64,000 nucleotides of DNA, from contig NZ_CP133148.1 in the NCBI RefSeq assembly GCF_036488675.1, forward strand, positions 1,798,001-1,862,000, read 5' to 3'. Positions within the stretch are counted from its first letter, which is position 1. Each line of letters starts with the position of its first letter. Of the stretch, positions 1 to 8,748 are shown in pieces. Source of the stretch: Sinorhizobium chiapasense (lineage in GTDB: Bacteria > Pseudomonadota > Alphaproteobacteria > Rhizobiales > Rhizobiaceae). The notes below the pieces were generated by a model, which saw nothing but the letters and a program-made list of their open reading frames with translations, did no database searches and had not been told where the DNA came from. A program made the position numbers and the translations under genes.

Positions 1-284
1 TGCCCTATATGGGCGCGCTCGAAGCGCTTTTCTTCGGCGCCGTCGACAATCTCGTTCCGGGAGGTCTGCTGATCTTCTCCAGCGAAACCCTTCCGGTGGA
101 GGCCCTTGCCGGCCGCGACTACATGGTCGGCCCGCATCAGCGTTTTGCCCACTCGGAAGCCTACCTGCGCAATCGCCTGACGGTGACCGGTTTCGAGATC
201 AAAGAGATCGGCGACATCACCGTGCGCATGGAAGAAGGCGAGCCGATCGCCGGGCAGTTGGTGGTCGCTCGTTTCAAGCCCTGA
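1..284 (+). CDS. SAM-dependent methyltransferase, C-terminal part (truncated by window edge)
   Basis: The reading frame is open from base 3 and runs into a stop at 282-284, so only about the last 94 residues are visible. The segment FGAVDNLVPGGLLIFSSETL has the look of the strand-turn-strand that follows the cofactor site in class I methyltransferases. It is followed by an HSEAYLR segment and an alternating strand pattern typical of the TPR-linked methyltransferases of rhizobia. The substrate cannot be read from this fragment. The gene ends 48 bases before the next gene on the same strand. The family assignment is a moderate-confidence inference because the N-terminal cofactor motif lies outside the window. 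Confidence 0.6.
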   Translation, partial: PYMGALEALFFGAVDNLVPGGLLIFSSETLPVEALAGRDYMVGPHQRFAHSEAYLRNRLTVTGFEIKEIGDITVRMEEGEPIAGQLVVARFKP

Positions 285-332
285 TTGCAGTACAACTCTT
301 GTCGGCGCGCGCCGGGGCGCTATCCTGTTTGA

Positions 333-1628
333 ATGGACTTTGTTGAGATTTTCCAGCGCCTCGGCGTGGCGCTAGCCATCGGCCTGCTTGTTGGCTGCGA
401 GCGAGGTTGGCAGGAGCGCGACGAACCCTCCGGCGGCAGGACCGCGGGTATTCGCACGTTCGCCCTTTCGGGCCTCCTCGGAGGGCTCTCCGGCTACCTG
501 CAAACGCTCACCGGCCCCGTCATGCCGACCGCGCTGCTGCTGCTCTTCGGCACTGCCTTCGTCATTTTCAGACGACGGGAGGCTAAGGAAGAGGGCGATT
601 ACGGCGTTACGACCGTCGTCGCGGCTTTTGTCGTTTTCGCGCTAGGCGCCATGGCGGTCGTCGGCGACCTGCGGCTCGTCGCGGCTGGTGCCGTCGTCAC
701 GACGGCGCTGCTCGCCGCCAAACGCAGCATGCACCGCTTCCTGCAGCTATTGACTTGGCTGGAAATCCGGGCGGCCCTTATTCTTCTGGCGATGACCCTG
801 GTCGCTCTGCCGCTGCTGCCCAACGAGACCGTCGATCCGTGGAATGTCCTCGACCCCTTCGACCTGTGGCTTTTGACCATCACGATCGCTGCGATTTCCT
901 TCGTCGGTTATGTCGCCATTCGCGTTGCCGGCCCCAGTCGCGGCATCCTGTTTGCGGGCGCGGCCGGCGGGCTGGTTTCCTCGACGGCGCTGACGCTCTC
1001 CTTTGCACGCTTCGCGACTAAGGCGCCGGAGAGCGCCCGCCGGCTGGCGTCCGGCGCCGCCATTGCCGGCGCGTTGTCGCTCATTCGCGTTCTCGTCATC
1101 GCCGGGGCGCTGGCATGGTCCCTTCTGATACCGCTGGCAATTGCGTTGGTCCCCTCCACGCTCGTTCTCGTGGGCGCCAGCCTAATGGTCATCCGCGGCG
1201 ACGATGGCAAGAAGGGCGCTCCGGACCTTCGGCTCGAAAACCCCTTCGAACTTGGCGAGGTGCTGCGATTCGGCGCCCTGCTTGGCGCTGTTATGCTCGC
1301 CTCAAAACTCCTGGTCGAAAGAGTCGGTCAGACCATGCTTTTTGTCGTTGCCGCCGTATCCGGCCTCATGGATGTCGATGCAATCACGCTCTCAACGGCG
1401 CGGCTCACCGGAACAGCCGTCGATGTCACGACCGCCGTTGCCGCGATTCTCATCGCGGTAGTCGTCAATCTGCTGACAAAAGCGGTTCTTGCTTTCACCG
1501 CCGGCGGCAAGGGACCGTACGCCATCACGCTTGCTCTGGCGACGTTGGCCTCGATCGCGGCCGGTGCGCTCGCCTATTTCACGCTGGGCTCTCTGGTTCC
1601 CGCATCCTGGTTACAGCCCACGGATTAA
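333..1628 (+). CDS. MgtC/SapB family membrane protein with DUF4010 domain
   Basis: A 431-residue integral membrane protein. Residues about 10-140 match the MgtC/SapB pattern: LGVALAIGLLVGCERGW followed by a GGRTAGIRTF loop, which is the family signature. The remainder, from about residue 170, is a run of hydrophobic helices corresponding to the DUF4010 domain usually fused to it. MgtC-type proteins are linked to magnesium limitation and acid survival, but the DUF4010 fusions have no established function. The ATG at 333 has only a weak upstream purine stretch. It stands alone on the + strand, with 73 bases to the next start. The family call is secure; the physiological role is not. Confidence 0.85.
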   Translation: MDFVEIFQRLGVALAIGLLVGCERGWQERDEPSGGRTAGIRTFALSGLLGGLSGYLQTLTGPVMPTALLLLFGTAFVIFRRREAKEEGDYGVTTVVAAFVVFALGAMAVVGDLRLVAAGAVVTTALLAAKRSMHRFLQLLTWLEIRAALILLAMTLVALPLLPNETVDPWNVLDPFDLWLLTITIAAISFVGYVAIRVAGPSRGILFAGAAGGLVSSTALTLSFARFATKAPESARRLASGAAIAGALSLIRVLVIAGALAWSLLIPLAIALVPSTLVLVGASLMVIRGDDGKKGAPDLRLENPFELGEVLRFGALLGAVMLASKLLVERVGQTMLFVVAAVSGLMDVDAITLSTARLTGTAVDVTTAVAAILIAVVVNLLTKAVLAFTAGGKGPYAITLALATLASIAAGALAYFTLGSLVPASWLQPTD

Positions 1629-1701
1629 ACCGGCGCGCCGCCCTTCCGCCTCCCGCTCGTTTCCGCTAAACCTCTCGCGACATGAGGTAAGGAGAATTGC
1701 A

Positions 1702-2571
1702 ATGGCCAAAGTCGCATTCATCGGTCTCGGCGTCATGGGATACCCGATGGCCGGTCACCTCAAGGCCCGCGGCGGACATGACGTGACGGTCTACAACCGC
1801 AGCGCAGCCAAGGCGGAACAATGGGCAGCCGCCTTCGGCGGACGGACGGCCGCTACGCCGGCCGAAGCGGCAAAGGGCCAGGATTTCGTTTTCTCTTGCG
1901 TCGGCAACGACGACGACCTTCGCTCGGTGACCATCGGCAAGGACGGCGCCTTCGAGGCGATTGGCTCCGGAGCGATCTTCATCGACAACACGACCGCGTC
2001 CGCCGAAGTTGCCCGCGAGCTTAACGCCGCGGCCCAGGCAAAGGGCGTTCACTTCATCGATGCCCCGGTTTCGGGCGGCCAGGCCGGCGCCGAGAACGGC
2101 GTGCTCACCGTCATGTGCGGCGGCGACGCTGACGCCTTCGAGAGAGCCAAGCCCGTCATCGAATCATATGCCCGCATGGTCGGCCTGATGGGCCCCGTCG
2201 GAGCCGGGCAGCTCACCAAGATGATCAACCAGATCTGCATTGCCGGCCTCGTGCAGGGGCTGGCCGAAGGCATCCACTTCGGCAAGAAGGCGGGCCTCGA
2301 CATCGAGAAGGTGATTGACGTCATCTCGAAGGGTGCCGCCGGATCCTGGCAGATGGAGAACCGCCACAAGACGATGAATGCCGGCAAATACGATTTCGGC
2401 TTCGCCGTCGACTGGATGCGCAAGGATCTCGACATCGTGCTGGCCGAAGCCCGCCGCAACGGCGCCAAGCTCCCGGTCACGGCCCTGATCGATCAGTTCT
2501 ACGCCGATATCCAGGCGCTCGGCGGCAATCGCTGGGATACGTCATCTTTGCTCGCCCGCCTCGAAAAATGA
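1702..2571 (+). CDS. 3-hydroxyisobutyrate dehydrogenase-family NAD(P)-dependent reductase
   Basis: A 289-residue beta-hydroxyacid dehydrogenase. The N-terminal Rossmann fold shows IGLGVMGYPMAGHL, the substrate-binding signature DAPVSGGQAGAENG sits near residue 120, and the catalytic-lysine segment GAGQLTKMINQ is near residue 170. The family reduces small 3-hydroxyacids or semialdehydes (3-hydroxyisobutyrate, tartronate semialdehyde, glyoxylate or succinic semialdehyde); the substrate cannot be chosen from sequence alone. The start at 1702 is supported by AAGGAG nine bases upstream, although the open frame extends further left. The stop overlaps the start of the following gene (ATGA), so the two are probably cotranscribed. 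Confidence 0.88.
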   Translation: MAKVAFIGLGVMGYPMAGHLKARGGHDVTVYNRSAAKAEQWAAAFGGRTAATPAEAAKGQDFVFSCVGNDDDLRSVTIGKDGAFEAIGSGAIFIDNTTASAEVARELNAAAQAKGVHFIDAPVSGGQAGAENGVLTVMCGGDADAFERAKPVIESYARMVGLMGPVGAGQLTKMINQICIAGLVQGLAEGIHFGKKAGLDIEKVIDVISKGAAGSWQMENRHKTMNAGKYDFGFAVDWMRKDLDIVLAEARRNGAKLPVTALIDQFYADIQALGGNRWDTSSLLARLEK

Positions 2572-3266
2572 CGCTTTCGCCCGCGTCCACGGCCGGCGAA
2601 ATCATCGAGCACCTGAGGACACTCGGCTCGGAAGAGAACGTTGCTGGCATGGCGCGGTTCGGCATAGAGACCGGAACGGCGCTCGGCGTTTCGAATGTCG
2701 AACTTCGTCGAATCGCCCGACGGGTGAGGTCCGACCACGCCCGCGCGCTCGAACTCTGGAAGTCGGACATCCGCGAGGCACGCATACTTGCTGCCTTCAC
2801 CGCCGATCCCAAGGCGCTGACGCGCGAGGAGGCGCGCCGCTGGGCGGCCGACTGCGATTCCTGGGAAGTCGTCGATACGATTGCCGATCTCTTTCTCTCC
2901 GCGCGGTTCGAGCAGGCGCTCGTCACGGAATTTGCCGCTGACGACCGGGAATTCGTCCGCCGCACCGCCTTTGCGATGATCGCGACGGCCGCCGTGCATC
3001 TCAAAGAAGAGCCGGATGCAACGTTGCTTGCCTGGTTGCCGCTGATCGAGGCACATGCCGAGGACCGGCGCAACTACGTAAAGAAGGCGGTCAATTGGGC
3101 GCTAAGGCAGATCGGCAAGCGCAACGCCGCCTGCCACGGACCGGCCCTGGCGCTTGCGCAAAAGCTTGCCGCAAGCGAGAACCGCACGGCGCGGTGGACC
3201 GGTAGGAACGCGGAGCGCGAATTGAACGGCACCCAGGTCCGCGGAAGACTCGGCCTCCGGGCGTAA
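2568..3266 (+). CDS. DNA alkylation repair protein, AlkD-like HEAT-repeat family
   Basis: A 232-residue, almost wholly alpha-helical protein. Features of the AlkD-type DNA glycosylase family are the segment GVSNVELRRIARRV, the ARILAAF helix, and the conserved DCDSWEVVDTIADLF motif, whose Trp and Asp residues contact the lesion-bearing strand in the family. FVRRTAFAMIA and NYVKKAVNWALRQIG form the later HEAT-like repeats. It would remove alkylated purines from DNA. It overlaps the dehydrogenase gene by four bases; no functional link between the two is obvious, so this may be only translational coupling. Family assignment is good; enzymatic activity is inferred. Confidence 0.85.
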   Translation: MTLSPASTAGEIIEHLRTLGSEENVAGMARFGIETGTALGVSNVELRRIARRVRSDHARALELWKSDIREARILAAFTADPKALTREEARRWAADCDSWEVVDTIADLFLSARFEQALVTEFAADDREFVRRTAFAMIATAAVHLKEEPDATLLAWLPLIEAHAEDRRNYVKKAVNWALRQIGKRNAACHGPALALAQKLAASENRTARWTGRNAERELNGTQVRGRLGLRA

Positions 3267-3353
3267 CCGGACCGGCGATGCCGGCCCGCGGACGAATCAT
3301 CATGAATGCCGGTGAAGAAACGTAGCGATATGGCTTGACGCTACATCGTCACA

Positions 3354-3458
3354 TGAAAAGAGCGGCGTGCCGCTTTCCACCCGCATACCGCTCCAGGTAT
3401 CAGAGCCGATCACGTTCATAATTTTGGGTCGGTACAACCCAATGTTATCGTGATCTAG
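3354..3458. repeat. Intergenic palindromic repeat, family S copy 1
   Basis: The stretch contains an imperfect inverted repeat around AAAGAGCGGCGTGCCGCTTT. It is followed by a second palindromic block, GATCACGTTCATAATTTTGG, ending in ATCGTGATCTAG. The same two-block arrangement recurs at 38039-38154 and, inverted, at 40387-40500. It resembles the short mosaic palindromes known in rhizobia. Its right end supplies the stop codon of the neighbouring - strand gene (3455-3457). Confidence 0.75.
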
Positions 3459-4804
3459 CGCATGTCGAAAAGTTCCTGGTGGAAGCGCTGCTTCACGGGA
3501 AAGCCCTGTGCGGCGAAATCCTGCCGGAGCGCTGCGCCCAAACCCACCGGCCCGCAGAACCAGATGCTTGCCTCGCGCCAATGGGGCACATCCTCGCGGA
3601 TGCGCTGGCCGTTCAGGCGGCCATCGCGAGCATCGATCAAAAGATGCAGGCGGACATTTGCGGCCTTCGCATCCGCGGCAAGCTTGGTGAGCGCATCCTC
3701 GTCGACTTCGGCCGTCGGGTGGAAAAGATCGACCGTCTGTCCTTCCGGCCAATCGGGCGTCTGTTTCGAGGCCATGTGTTTCATGCGCGCGACGAAAGGT
3801 GTGATGCCGATGCCACCGCCGATCCAGATCTGGTGTGAACAGTCGTCGTCGAAGGTGAAACAGCCGTAAGGGCCTTCGATACTGACTTCCTGGCCGATCT
3901 TCAGCTTCTCGGGAAGGCCGCTGGTATGGTCGCCCAGAGCCTTGGTGATAAAGGTTATCCTGGGGTCTTCCGGGTTCCAGTTGGATGCGATGGTGTAGGG
4001 GTGCGCCCCTTCGGAGGCATTGGACATGGCGAAGGCGAACTGGCCTGGCTTGTGACCCGGCCAGCCGGTGGGCACTTCCACAACGCCTTCGAGCGACCTG
4101 ACGCCGGGATAATACTGCAGGAAGGAGATCCTGCCTTCGACTTTCCGGCCGGCCCCCACCCGACGCAAAAGGACGACTACCGACGCCCACGTGCCGCAGG
4201 CAAGCAGCAGGGCTATCACCCAGCCGATCGGCGACGTCCAATAGCTGAACTTGAACAGGACTACCGCATGGAAAACCAGCACCATGTAGGCGACGGCGAG
4301 AAGCCGGTGCGTCTTGTAGAAGAGCCGGTAGGGAAAATAGTGGACGAGCGCTAGCGCGATCAGCAGCGCGGCGGCATAGAATGCCCATTCGCCCCAGCCT
4401 TCCGCCGCACTGCGCAGGCTCGAGAAGAACGCCTCGACCGGGTTCTCGATCGGGGGCCGCTCGCCGCGCTGTGGCCGCTCGAGCAGAGCCCAGCCGGCCG
4501 CCCATTTGGGTCCCTTCGCCCAAAGCCAATGGATGACGCCGATCGCGAGCGCAGCGATGCCGAGCCATTTGTGTAGGCGGTACATCTTGTCCAGTCCGCC
4601 GAGCCAGGTCTCTGGCCACCGCGGTCTGAGCGCTAGAAACATCGCCACGCTCATCGCGCCGATGGCGAGGATACCGCTATATTGCACTGCCATCGCACGG
4701 ATTGCGAAGAAGCCCGTTGCCTGCAGCGTCGACGGTTCCGCTGCAAGCCACAGGACGGTCAATAAAACAAGGAAGCCCCAAAGTGCGATCCTGATGTTCT
4801 GCAT
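3455..4804 (-). CDS. Ferric reductase-like transmembrane flavocytochrome
   Basis: A 449-residue membrane oxidoreductase. The N-terminal half has six hydrophobic helices carrying the paired haem-ligand histidines of the ferric-reductase/NADPH-oxidase family, in LHKWLGIAALAIGVIHW and KTHRLLAVAYMVLVFHAVVL. The C-terminal half is a ferredoxin-reductase module: an FAD-binding HPYTIAS motif, an NAD(P)-binding GGIGITPFVARMKH motif and a terminal ELFDMR. It would move electrons from cytosolic NAD(P)H through haem to an acceptor on the outer face, possibly ferric iron. The ATG at 4804 is preferred over a GTG nine bases further out. No iron-uptake genes flank it, so ferric reductase is a family name rather than a proven role. 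Confidence 0.85.
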   Translation of the reverse strand: MQNIRIALWGFLVLLTVLWLAAEPSTLQATGFFAIRAMAVQYSGILAIGAMSVAMFLALRPRWPETWLGGLDKMYRLHKWLGIAALAIGVIHWLWAKGPKWAAGWALLERPQRGERPPIENPVEAFFSSLRSAAEGWGEWAFYAAALLIALALVHYFPYRLFYKTHRLLAVAYMVLVFHAVVLFKFSYWTSPIGWVIALLLACGTWASVVVLLRRVGAGRKVEGRISFLQYYPGVRSLEGVVEVPTGWPGHKPGQFAFAMSNASEGAHPYTIASNWNPEDPRITFITKALGDHTSGLPEKLKIGQEVSIEGPYGCFTFDDDCSHQIWIGGGIGITPFVARMKHMASKQTPDWPEGQTVDLFHPTAEVDEDALTKLAADAKAANVRLHLLIDARDGRLNGQRIREDVPHWREASIWFCGPVGLGAALRQDFAAQGFPVKQRFHQELFDMR

Positions 4805-5156
4805 GACCACCACGCTTTTCGGTTCAATGAACGCGCCAGGAAGGGGGCTTAGTCTATATCATTCCGAGCCTACAACCAATAGTCGAGGGGGCACGCATAT
4901 GTCTTTGACATGACGCAAAATACTCCCGAGCAGCGCAAAGGTGGCCGCGACACGCGCAGCTCCCGGCGTCGCGAGCCCGATGGACAAGCTCGCAACAAAC
5001 TTCCAAGCGGCAATCCTCGTCGCCACAATCGTTATCTGGTGGGCTGATTGAGTCTGGAGCCTAAAGTCCGTCGGATGAAATGGAATTCACACGACGGATG
5101 GGCCATTGTTACGCATGTCGTCCCCGAAAACCGCTACGCACTTTGCGCGACATGCA
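4805..5156. other. Intergenic region; weak small reading frame and a palindromic repeat
   Basis: About 350 bases separate the ferric-reductase-like gene from the Lrp gene; both are on the - strand. A 45-codon + strand frame (4910-5047), rich in Arg and Gln, has no good ribosome-binding site and is not called. The right end holds the inverted repeat GCATGTCG / CGACATGC (5112-5155), a short palindrome type common in rhizobial intergenic DNA. It abuts the stop codon of the Lrp gene and may act as its 3' end. Confidence 0.5.
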
Positions 5157-5645
5157 CTATTCCTCGCTCGCCTTTGCCTGGTCGACCACCATGTAATCGA
5201 GCGGCAATTCGGTCGTGTACTTGATCTGCTCCATCGCGAAGGCCGAGGACACGTCACGGATCTCGATCTTGGCGATCAGCCGCTTGTAGAACGCGTCATA
5301 GGCGCCGATGTCGGGTACGACGACCCGAAGCAGGTAATCCACGTCGCCGCTCATGCGGTAGAATTCCACCACTTCCGGAAAGTCGGCGACCACTTCGGAG
5401 AAACGGCGCAGCCACTCCATCGAATGCGAATTGGTGCGGATCGAAACGAACACCGTCACCTTGGTGTTGATCTTCACCGGATCGAGCAGAGCGACGCGGC
5501 GGCGGATGACGCCGTCCTCCTCCATTTTCTGGATACGCCGCCAGCAAGGCGTGGTCGAAAGACCGACCTTCTTGGCGAGGTCGGCAACGGCCAGAGTCGA
5601 GTCTTCCTGCAGAAGCCGCAGGATCTTACGGTCTAGGCGATCCAT
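5157..5645 (-). CDS. Lrp/AsnC-family transcriptional regulator
   Basis: A 162-residue regulator. Residues 1-60 form the AsnC winged helix (LDRKILRLLQEDSTLAVADLA, then VGLSTTPCWRRIQKMEEDGVI). Residues about 65-150 form the RAM ligand-binding domain, with VVEFYRMSGDVDYLLRVVV and a conserved terminal MEQIKYTTELPL. Such proteins sense amino acids and control their uptake or breakdown. The target cannot be assigned: no amino-acid gene adjoins it. The divergent neighbour to the right is a glycosylase/nuclease pair reading the same direction, so it is probably monocistronic. The length is normal for the family. Confidence 0.93.
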   Translation of the reverse strand: MDRLDRKILRLLQEDSTLAVADLAKKVGLSTTPCWRRIQKMEEDGVIRRRVALLDPVKINTKVTVFVSIRTNSHSMEWLRRFSEVVADFPEVVEFYRMSGDVDYLLRVVVPDIGAYDAFYKRLIAKIEIRDVSSAFAMEQIKYTTELPLDYMVVDQAKASEE

Positions 5646-5709
5646 GAAAAAACCTCTCGAATATTTTTCCCTTCATAACGCGGATCTTGTGAAAATAAAG
5701 AAAATTGTT

Positions 5710-6348
5710 TCAAGAAATCAACCGGGCGACACGGGCGCGCAGGAACGGCAGCAAGTCCGTTTCAAACCAGGGATTTCTCCGCAGCCAGGCGGTATTGCGC
5801 CAGCTTGGGTGGGGAATCGGCAGGACGGCCGGGCCGGCATTGCGCATCACGTACCGCTGCCAGTTCTGCACCGTCTCGGTCATAGAGGCCGGGCAGTCCT
5901 GCCCGATATGCCAGCGCTGCGCGTAGTGGCCGATCGCGAGCACGAGCTCGATCTGTGGCATGGCGTCCATCACCCGCTGCCGCCAGAGCGGTGCGCACTC
6001 GCGCCGCGGCGGGAGATCGCTGCCGTGTCGGTCATAGCCCGGGAAGCAGAACCCCATGGGGACGATCGCGAATTTTTTCGGGTCGTAGAATGTCGGCCGG
6101 TCGACGGCGAGCCACTGGCGCAGCCGATCGCCTGAGGCATCGTTGAAGGGCAGTCCGCTCTCATGCACCCGCAGTCCGGGCGCCTGGCCTGCGATCAATA
6201 TCCGCGCCGAATCCGATATGACCGCGACGGGCCGTGGTTCGTGCGGCAGCCGATGCGCCTCGCCGCGCGCTGGGCTGTCGCGACAGATGCGGCATGCGGC
6301 AATTGCTGCGCGCAATTCTTTCAGATGATGTGCGCCGCTATCCGCCAT
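5710..6348 (-). CDS. Uracil-DNA glycosylase superfamily protein
   Basis: A 212-residue protein. The N-terminal CRICRDSP segment and later cysteines (ECAPLW, GQDCPAS) recall the iron-sulfur uracil-DNA glycosylases. The active-site-like motif LIAGQAPGLRVHESGLPF corresponds to the GxAPG water-activating loop, and PIPHPSWRN corresponds to the DNA-intercalation HPS motif. It would excise uracil or a related damaged base. The start at 6348 (MADSGAHH) is chosen because it overlaps the upstream nuclease gene by 11 bases and precedes the conserved domain by few residues; an open frame continues further upstream. Substrate specificity is uncertain because the family is broad. Confidence 0.8.
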   Translation of the reverse strand: MADSGAHHLKELRAAIAACRICRDSPARGEAHRLPHEPRPVAVISDSARILIAGQAPGLRVHESGLPFNDASGDRLRQWLAVDRPTFYDPKKFAIVPMGFCFPGYDRHGSDLPPRRECAPLWRQRVMDAMPQIELVLAIGHYAQRWHIGQDCPASMTETVQNWQRYVMRNAGPAVLPIPHPSWRNTAWLRRNPWFETDLLPFLRARVARLIS

Positions 6349-6928
6349 TGACGAACTTCCTGAAAATCTCTCGGACCTGCTCCTCCAGCCATTGAAGGAT
6401 GAACCCCGACCAATTGTCCGTCTGATGCGGCGTTTCCTCCGCGCCACCATTTGACCGGCGCCATGCCTGCGGACGAAGGAAATCACCGCTCCAGACGCCG
6501 ACGCCGCCTTTGCGCGCCATGTCTTCCTCGTTCTGGTAGCGGCCATAACTGACCGCATAGCCAGAGAGAACCATCTCGCGGCCGAGATCACGCTGACCGG
6601 CCTCGCAGACACCGAGGTCGCGACCATATCGGTCGTGGCCATGCAGGCGGCAGGCGGTCGTGAGGCCACCGGTAAGCCTCTTCAGACGCTCGCGTGCTTC
6701 GCCGCCGCAATCCCATGCCGCCTCGCCACGCCGGCAGGTCTGGCCGATCTCGGGCGCGTCGATGCCTTCGAGCCGTATGCGCCGCCCGTCGAGCCTCAGG
6801 CTGTCGCCATCGCTTGCGGTGGCTGCACCCTGCAACTCGCCGGTCACCGTCCGTTCCGGCGGCGGCAGCTTCGCGGCAACATAGGCGCCGATGCTGAGCA
6901 GAATGAGGAAGATCCAGCCGCCCATCAT
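6338..6928 (-). CDS. Thermonuclease (SNase)-family protein, membrane-anchored or secreted
   Basis: A 196-residue protein beginning with a hydrophobic segment (MMGGWIFLILLSIGAYVAA) that would anchor or export it. A staphylococcal-nuclease-like domain follows: GDSLRLDGRRIRLEGIDAPE carries the metal-binding acidic residues, and HDRYGRDLG carries the catalytic Arg region. A basic/aromatic tail contains WSGDFLRPQAWRR. It likely hydrolyses nucleic acid phosphodiester bonds in the periplasm. The start at 6928 follows an AAGG element; the frame continues upstream without obvious coding sense. It overlaps the downstream glycosylase-type gene by 11 bases, suggesting one transcript. Confidence 0.82.
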   Translation of the reverse strand: MMGGWIFLILLSIGAYVAAKLPPPERTVTGELQGAATASDGDSLRLDGRRIRLEGIDAPEIGQTCRRGEAAWDCGGEARERLKRLTGGLTTACRLHGHDRYGRDLGVCEAGQRDLGREMVLSGYAVSYGRYQNEEDMARKGGVGVWSGDFLRPQAWRRSNGGAEETPHQTDNWSGFILQWLEEQVREIFRKFVNGG

Positions 6929-7200
6929 CCCAGAACCTTTTCTGGGTTCGACGGCCGCTGAACGGTTAAATCCGAACCGTCGCCTCGGTGTAGGCGACCT
7001 TGCTCCCGCGCCACTGATGATGCGGAACCTCCGCTTTCCCGATCTCACCCACGCACCTCATCACTCGACACTGCCAGCCTCACTCTGCCTCTCCAAAAAA
7101 CGCAATCGCGCCACAATGGTTTTCGAATCCTTGCCGGGCAGCAACTTCTTAAGGATTGCACCCTAGACTGCAAGCTGGACACAATCCCTTGATCAAGAGC

Positions 7201-8736
7201 ATGAGTATCGTCGCCAGCACATCGACAGATAAGATCATCGTCGACAAGTCGCGAAGTCATCGAAACAAGGCCGTTTCGAAGACCGTGCGGGCGACGCGCG
7301 AGCGGCTGCAGACGGGCTCGTCCGCCCCGACCGGCTTCGAGCGGGAAATGCTTCTCCTGCACATCGATTCCGTCCTGCATGGGGCGATTGCCCTGCCCTT
7401 CCTCGTCGCGCTGATTGCGGCCATCGGCGTCTATCTTTCCGGCGAGCCGGACATCCTCGCCTGGGCGTTGGCGACGCTCTCCGCCCATGCCGTGATCGTA
7501 TTCCTCGCACGCAAGGCGAAGCGGGAGGACATCGGCGCTGAAAAGGTTGCCGTCTGGCGCCGCCGCTTTCTCGTCGGCCAGCTGCTGATGGGGCTTTGCT
7601 GGGCGATTTTCGCCACCCAGGATTGCGCCTCCTGTGGCGATATCCGCTTTGGCTTCTTCGAGGGGACTGTCCTGCTGATTGCGCTCGCTGCAACCGCCAT
7701 GGGCACCTTATTGTTGCGAAACGCCCTGCTCTACACGTTTCTGCCGGTCGTTGCCGCGCTTGCCTTCTCGTCGGCGACCACCGGCGATCCCGTCCACGTC
7801 GGCCTCACCGGAATCCTCTCGCTTTCGCTCGTCTTCCTCGTGTTCATGACCGGCCGTATGAACCGCGCCAACGTTCACATCCTTTCCGTCCAATCGGAAA
7901 AGGACGACCTCATCGCCGAGCTCGAAGTGGCAAAATCCATGTCCGACGAAGCCCGCCGGCGCGCTGAGGAAGCCAATCTCGCGAAATCCCGGTTCCTCGC
8001 CTCGATGTCGCACGAGCTGCGCACGCCGCTGAATGCCATTCTCGGCTTTTCCGAGGTCATGTCGACGGAGGTGCTCGGGCCGCTCAGCAATCCGACCTAC
8101 AAGGAATATACGTCCGACATCCACCGTTCCGGCGAGCATCTGCTCAACCTCATCAACGAGATCCTCGACCTCTCACGTATCGAGGCCGGCAAGTACGATC
8201 TCAACGAGGAAGCGGTGAATCTCGTCGAGATCGCCGAGGATTGCATCGGCATGGTGCAGCTTCGCGCGCGTTCAAAGAACATCTCGATCGGTGAGCAGCT
8301 CGAACAGGGCATGCCCGCCGTCTGGATCGACGAGAAGGCAATCCGCCAGGTGACGCTGAATCTGCTTTCTAACGCGGTGAAGTTCACGCCATCGGGTGGC
8401 GAGATCACCGTCAAGGTGGGCTGGACCGCGGGCGGCGGACAATATCTGTCGATCAAGGACAATGGCCCGGGCATTCCCGAGGAAGAAATCCCGATCGTGC
8501 TTTCCGCTTTCGGTCAGGGCTCGATCGCGATCAAGAGCGCCGAACAGGGTACCGGGCTCGGCTTGCCGATCGTCCAGGCGATCCTCGCCAAGCACAATGG
8601 CCAGTTCATCCTCCGCTCGAAGCTTCGCGAGGGCACGGAAGCCATCGCGATCCTGCCGCCCCGTCGTGTGCTCGAGAGCGTTCCGCCGGTCGAGGATGTC
8701 CGGGCGTTGGAACCGCGCCGCAAGAGCTTCGCCTGA
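7201..8736 (+). CDS. Membrane-bound sensor histidine kinase (PdhS/PleC/DivJ-like transmitter)
   Basis: A 511-residue kinase. Six hydrophobic segments between about residues 55 and 215 form a membrane sensor without a large periplasmic loop. A coiled-coil linker leads to the HisKA domain, with the phospho-acceptor in FLASMSHELRTPLNAILGFSE. The ATPase domain then shows N box NLLSNAVKFTP, G1 DNGPGIP and G2 GTGLGLPIV. The MSHELRTPLNAI box with ILGFSEVM resembles the PleC/DivJ/PdhS kinases that control the alphaproteobacterial cell cycle, but many rhizobial kinases share it. No response regulator gene is adjacent. ATG 7201 is preferred over an upstream TTG at 7156. The signal sensed is unknown. 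Confidence 0.9.
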   Translation: MSIVASTSTDKIIVDKSRSHRNKAVSKTVRATRERLQTGSSAPTGFEREMLLLHIDSVLHGAIALPFLVALIAAIGVYLSGEPDILAWALATLSAHAVIVFLARKAKREDIGAEKVAVWRRRFLVGQLLMGLCWAIFATQDCASCGDIRFGFFEGTVLLIALAATAMGTLLLRNALLYTFLPVVAALAFSSATTGDPVHVGLTGILSLSLVFLVFMTGRMNRANVHILSVQSEKDDLIAELEVAKSMSDEARRRAEEANLAKSRFLASMSHELRTPLNAILGFSEVMSTEVLGPLSNPTYKEYTSDIHRSGEHLLNLINEILDLSRIEAGKYDLNEEAVNLVEIAEDCIGMVQLRARSKNISIGEQLEQGMPAVWIDEKAIRQVTLNLLSNAVKFTPSGGEITVKVGWTAGGGQYLSIKDNGPGIPEEEIPIVLSAFGQGSIAIKSAEQGTGLGLPIVQAILAKHNGQFILRSKLREGTEAIAILPPRRVLESVPPVEDVRALEPRRKSFA

Positions 8737-8748
8737 TCTGCGCGCAGG

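Noticed and set aside
4910..5047. 45-codon + strand frame, MTQNTPEQRKGGRDTR...
   Set aside because: No ribosome-binding site at usable spacing and a biased Arg/Gln/Pro composition; lies in a promoter gap and is not distinguishable from chance.
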